Origin: Nitrososphaerota archaeon
GTDB lineage: Archaea; Thermoproteota; Bathyarchaeia; Bathyarchaeales; Bathycorpusculaceae
NCBI GenBank assembly: GCA_031282985.1
Contig: JAITCR010000171.1
Span: forward strand, 1-8,525
DNA length: 8,525 bases
Reading direction: 5' to 3'
Position 1 is the first letter of the stretch; each line of letters opens with the position of its first letter. The notes under the pieces were generated by a model that saw nothing but the letters and a program-made list of their open reading frames with translations, did not search any database and had not been told where the DNA came from. A program made the translations under genes and the position numbers. Of this stretch, positions 5,978 to 8,525 are shown in pieces.

Positions 5978-7512
5978 TAGAAAAATAAACCTCCTATAAC
6001 AACTCCAATTATTAAAATCAGAGTAGCTATAACAAATATAAGGTAACTGTCAAGGGTAAATCCTACGCCATTTGGTGTAGTACTATATGGTGAGCCACTC
6101 GGAGTTGGACTGTGTGTGGAACCGCTTGGTTCAGGATTAGATGGTGAATCGTTTATGTAGCTAATGTCATAATTGTTGTAACCTTGGGTAAAGGGTGATG
6201 TCCAAGTAACCTTGTTGCCGATATGGGAATTGTACACTTCATCATGAATAGGGTTTCTATCATACGATGCAGAAGCACGGTTATTTGAAAACACAACACC
6301 ATCACTAACAAAAAGCTTATCAAGACTCCCAACAACAACCCAAACCCCACCACCACTATTTGACGCTGTGTTGCCAGAAATTGTACCACCAGATAATTCA
6401 AAAGTAACATTATTGTTATCATGATACACACCGCCACCATTAGCTACTGCGTTATTATTAGAAATCGTACCGCCAGTCAATTCAAAAGTACCCGTATTAT
6501 ACACGCCTCCTCCATCGGTATATGTAGCTTTATTATTAGAAATCACGCCTTTAGACATAACAAAGCTGCCGCCACTGTTACACACTCCACCACCGCGACC
6601 CGCTTCATTACCCGAAATCTCGCCGCCTGACATAACAAAAACACTGCCACCACTACACACACCACCACCCCATGATGCTGTATTACCAGAAATTTTACCC
6701 CCTGTCAACGTAAAAGTACCTGCATTGGTGAAAGTTGTGGCAACAGTGTTCACGCCGCCACCTTGTATAGCCGAGTTACCTGAAATTGTACCGCCAGACA
6801 TACTAAAACTACCACCGTTGTTACGCACGCCACCGCCGTCATCAGTAATACATTTGTTATCTGAAATTTCGCCGCCAGATATGCTAAACGTTCCAGTGTT
6901 ATATACGCCTCCATTTTGGTTGCCAGAAATTTTGCCTCCTGTCATAACAAAACTACTACGATCATCATTAATAGTAACGCCACGACCGCTGTTATCTGAA
7001 ATTTCGCCGCCAGACATAACAAAAACACCCCCACTGATAGTTACGCCATCAGTGTTACCAGAAATTCTGCCAGCTATCAAATGAAGAGTACAGCCACGGT
7101 CAACATAAACGCCACCACCGCGATCATTTTTGCCATGTGATACAACAATGCTGTCAAGTTTCAGCGCTCCACCGTTCATAAGAGCAATAACAAATGAATC
7201 ATCAGCGGTAAATAATCTAAAAGTCTCAACGTTAGTGTTGCTTGTTAGCGTAATATTTCTATTATCGACAATATAGATTGATCCTTTAATTTCTATATCT
7301 CTGTTAAGGGCAATAACAACAGGTACATTAGTCGCTGCATTGTTAACAGCGTCTTTAAGTTCAGACTCTGTTCCAACTTGTATAATGTTCTGTCCTTCGA
7401 CATTTGGTACAAACACACAAACAAGTAAAGAAGACAGAAGTACAAACATCAAAGAAACAATCGACAATTTTTTACATGAACTATTTAACTTAAAGCTAGT
7501 TTTAACATTCAT
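5947..7512 (-). CDS. Secreted, membrane-anchored beta-helix surface protein (adhesin-like)
   Basis: 521 residues. N-terminal signal peptide: basic stretch with KK at 14-15, hydrophobic core about 17-35, likely cleavage near VEG/Q (40/41). Residues 41-145 lead into about ten coils of a right-handed beta-helix with the recurring core SGGxISxN (examples at 167, 212, 239, 295 and 373) joined by GGGVxNxGxF segments. This glycine- and asparagine-rich pattern is typical of pectin-lyase-fold surface proteins. Residues about 400-450 cap the helix. A Ser/Pro/Thr/Asn linker (456-482) spans the wall or S-layer, followed by a membrane segment (about 489-512) and the basic tail FKKKDNSII. The protein is therefore probably exported and held at the cell surface, displaying the helix for attachment to host, substrate or other cells; no enzyme active site is evident. 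ATG at 7512 follows AGAAGGT with 7-base spacing. The last codons coincide with the IS91-like terminal motif. Its role as an adhesin is inferred from architecture. Confidence 0.9.
   Translation of the reverse strand: MNVKTSFKLNSSCKKLSIVSLMFVLLSSLLVCVFVPNVEGQNIIQVGTESELKDAVNNAATNVPVVIALNRDIEIKGSIYIVDNRNITLTSNTNVETFRLFTADDSFVIALMNGGALKLDSIVVSHGKNDRGGGVYVDRGCTLHLIAGRISGNTDGVTISGGVFVMSGGEISDNSGRGVTINDDRSSFVMTGGKISGNQNGGVYNTGTFSISGGEISDNKCITDDGGGVRNNGGSFSMSGGTISGNSAIQGGGVNTVATTFTNAGTFTLTGGKISGNTASWGGGVCSGGSVFVMSGGEISGNEAGRGGGVCNSGGSFVMSKGVISNNKATYTDGGGVYNTGTFELTGGTISNNNAVANGGGVYHDNNNVTFELSGGTISGNTASNSGGGVWVVVGSLDKLFVSDGVVFSNNRASASYDRNPIHDEVYNSHIGNKVTWTSPFTQGYNNYDISYINDSPSNPEPSGSTHSPTPSGSPYSTTPNGVGFTLDSYLIFVIATLILIIGVVIGGLFFYFKKKDNSII
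6373..7074 (-). repeat. Beta-helix coil repeats inside the surface-protein gene
   Basis: Residues 147-380 are about ten imperfect units of 20-29 residues, each with an ISGN, ISDN or ISNN turn and a preceding SGG or TGG. At DNA level the units share stretches such as the complement of GAAATTTCGCCGCCAGA (near 6865 and 6999). Units this alike can gain or lose copies by slippage or recombination, so coil number may vary between strains. Confidence 0.85.
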
Positions 7513-7519
7513 TTATAAT

Positions 7520-7575
7520 ACCTTCTTAGATATACGGCTCACATTTTCAAATAGTGAAAAACATTTCGTATATAC
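7520..7575 (-). promoter_or_regulatory. Promoter and ribosome binding site of the surface-protein gene
   Basis: The minus strand has GTATATAC (7575-7568) as a TATA-like element, followed about 45 bases later by AGAAGGT (7526-7520), a good Shine-Dalgarno match with 7-base spacing to ATG 7512. Transcription starting about 25 bases after the TATA element would give a short leader of about 30 nt. Together these decide the start codon. Confidence 0.5.
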
Positions 7576-7658
7576 ATTGCTACAGAACACAACATAAACT
7601 AAAAAGTTCATAATAAACGATTAAGCATTATAGATTTGCTTGTTTTTCTCTATTTGAC

Positions 7659-8198
7659 TTATTCTTTTTTGGAAGTAAACAAACAAAGTAACTCTTTTGT
7701 TTTTTCTGTGTATGGATTTGGGAATGCTTCGTTTACTACTTTATTGCCTTCGTTAAAGAAGTCGTCTATTCCTTTGCCCATTGCTTTGCCTCGTGCGGTG
7801 TGTTTGTCAAGTGCAAAGTCGGGGATTGTTGGGAGTTTGTCGTTTTCTCTTTCAGTGTAGACTACTGTTTGTAGGTCATCTGTTATTCTGCTTTTTTGAC
7901 TGCGGCATAGGCATACGATTGCGTTTGTTAGGTAAATTTTATGTGTGGATTCGACGAGTTTGGTTTTTTCGGTTTGGTAATGTTTTTGCATTTGGTCTAT
8001 GAGTAATGGCATTATGGGGTTTGCTGGACCGATGTCTTCGGAGGCGATTATTTTTAGGCGGTTCCATAGCATTGTTGGGTTGAATTCTTCTATTTCTGCT
8101 GCAAAATGTGTGGCTTCGTATTCCATACCTCTACGTATGCATTTCTGTAATGCGCTAAGTAACTCGTAATGATCATAACCGTGTTTAGTATTTGCCAT
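7659..8198 (-). CDS. Stand-alone RarA/MgsA C-terminal-like domain protein
   Basis: 179 residues, mostly helical, no signal peptide. It matches in order the landmarks of the C-terminal, clamp-loader-like collar region of RarA/MgsA ATPases: HYELLSALQKCIRRG (10-24), a helix with LWNRLKIIASEDIGPANP (44-61), and TNAIVCLCRSQKSR (91-104), compared with the H/YxLISALHK, RRLxxxASEDIGxADP and APKS motifs of RarA. It then has IPDFALDKHTARGKAMGKG (125-143) and a NPYTEK tail, which RarA lacks but which I associate with uncharacterised stand-alone proteins of this sort. The AAA+ ATPase part (Walker A and B) is absent, and nothing upstream encodes it; the ATG at 8198 has a plausible GAAGG about 10 bases before it, so this is a complete small gene, not a 3' fragment. 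RarA acts at stalled replication forks; here a partner or DNA role is only inferred. Coding strand is C- and A-rich, opposite to the leftmost genes. Confidence 0.85.
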   Translation of the reverse strand: MANTKHGYDHYELLSALQKCIRRGMEYEATHFAAEIEEFNPTMLWNRLKIIASEDIGPANPIMPLLIDQMQKHYQTEKTKLVESTHKIYLTNAIVCLCRSQKSRITDDLQTVVYTERENDKLPTIPDFALDKHTARGKAMGKGIDDFFNEGNKVVNEAFPNPYTEKTKELLCLFTSKKE

Positions 8199-8256
8199 AC
8201 AATGTTTTCCTTCTATCTTTTGTTATGAGAAATGTTTAGTTAAGAATTAAACTTTT

Positions 8257-8265
8257 GTATTTATT
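8257..8265 (-). promoter_or_regulatory. Possible TATA box for the RarA-like gene
   Basis: The minus strand reads CAATAAATACAAAAG about 60 bases upstream of the ATG at 8198. Spacing is compatible with an archaeal promoter and a leader of about 35 nt that includes AGAAGGA. AT-rich surroundings make this weak. Confidence 0.35.
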
Positions 8266-8342
8266 GACAGGTTTAACTTAGAATGAATTTGAGTACTTCA
8301 GTGCATTTTAGGCTTGTAACAATTATGTCTGGGTTTTCTTGT

Positions 8343-8384
8343 TGTTAACGCATTTATATAATTGAGCTGTCCTTCTTTTTGAAG
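8343..8384 (+). repeat. Terminal motif copy C (42 bp) of the IS91-like element
   Basis: Begins TGTTAACGC and ends CCTTCTTTTTGAAG. It matches 5936-5977 with three substitutions and, in inverted orientation, 448-488. Read on the minus strand, it would still encode FKKKDSSII and a TAA stop, as copy B does, but here no surface protein precedes it. Confidence 0.8.
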
Positions 8385-8525
8385 GGCAGCGACCTTCAAA
8401 ATTGCCATCAAAAACATTATGCTGCTTACACAGAATTGGGAGCAGTTCAAAATTATGAACCCAAACCTCTCACAGTACAAAATCGACGAAGTAGAAAAGA
8501 TGTTGCACTGTCGAGATCCAAAATA
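8385..8525 (+). mobile_element. IS91-like transposase start, cut by the window edge
   Basis: From ATG at 8419 the plus strand is open to the window end (35 codons): MLLTQNWEQFKIMNPNLSQ followed by KIDEVEKMLHCRDPK. It corresponds to the left-hand copy (110-447) but lacks that copy's 2-bp deletion, so its beginning is in better condition. An in-frame TGA at 8380-8382 lies upstream of the ATG. The zinc-binding cysteines beyond CRDP, and any nuclease domain, would be to the right of the window. Whether it is intact is unknown. Confidence 0.75.

Noticed and set aside
6373..7074. Regularly spaced similar segments, considered as a CRISPR array
   Set aside because: The units are in frame within a coding sequence, imperfect, and encode beta-helix coils; there are no constant repeats with unique spacers.
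6153..7084. Several other-frame ORFs, including a proline-rich 119-codon one on the plus strand (6725-7084)
   Set aside because: They are shadows of the glycine-rich beta-helix repeats; complementary codons of Gly-Gly give Pro-rich frames.
8298..8480. Minus-strand 60-codon ORF at the right end
   Set aside because: It is antisense to the IS91-like transposase start, and its sequence mirrors the transposase codons; not a gene.
1..8525. tRNA, rRNA or riboswitch genes
   Set aside because: No cloverleaf with a T-arm-like GTTCRA context or conserved aptamer core was seen on either strand in the gene-free stretches.

Overview
The window looks archaeal, AT-rich and accessory. The archaeal signs are a Nip7-type ribosome assembly factor, a short stand-alone NOP2/RsmB-type RNA m5C methyltransferase, TATA-box-like elements upstream of several starts, and a secreted beta-helix surface protein anchored by a C-terminal membrane segment. 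My best guess is a gut-associated Bathyarchaeia-like lineage, but this is an impression from gene style, not a demonstrated assignment. All five intact genes lie on the minus strand.

Layout, left to right. Positions 1-488 hold a decayed fragment of an IS91-like (zinc-binding, rolling-circle type) transposase on the minus strand; bases 1-109 hold nothing I recognise. Positions 506-1896 hold a translationally coupled pair, an RNA m5C methyltransferase followed by a Nip7-like PUA protein, with start and stop codons overlapping as GTGA. Positions 1897-2477 are gene-free apart from a broken IS630-type helix-turn-helix transposase N-terminus (2024-2347). Positions 2478-5075 encode a complete bacterial-type ClpB disaggregase with a recognisable promoter. 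Positions 5170-5935 are an insertion-sequence graveyard: the N-terminal part of an IS5/IS1182-like transposase on the plus strand abuts the C-terminal part of an IS427-like transposase on the minus strand, and both carry frameshifts. Positions 5947-7512 encode a 521-residue right-handed beta-helix surface protein with about ten coils. Positions 7659-8198 encode a 179-residue protein that resembles only the C-terminal clamp-loader-like part of RarA/MgsA, without its ATPase. Positions 8343-8525 are the start of a second IS91-like copy on the plus strand, inverted relative to the first and cut by the window edge.

The genes do not form one pathway. The methyltransferase/Nip7 pair fits rRNA or tRNA modification coupled to ribosome assembly; ClpB is stress protein quality control; the beta-helix protein is a probable adhesin; the RarA-like protein suggests DNA replication or repair. 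The most unusual structural signal is a 41-42 bp motif present three times: at the start of both IS91-like copies, and again exactly over the last codons and stop of the surface-protein gene, where it encodes the lysine-rich cytoplasmic tail. Base-composition skew also differs sharply between the left and right genes although both are minus-strand, which suggests the region was assembled or inverted piecemeal.
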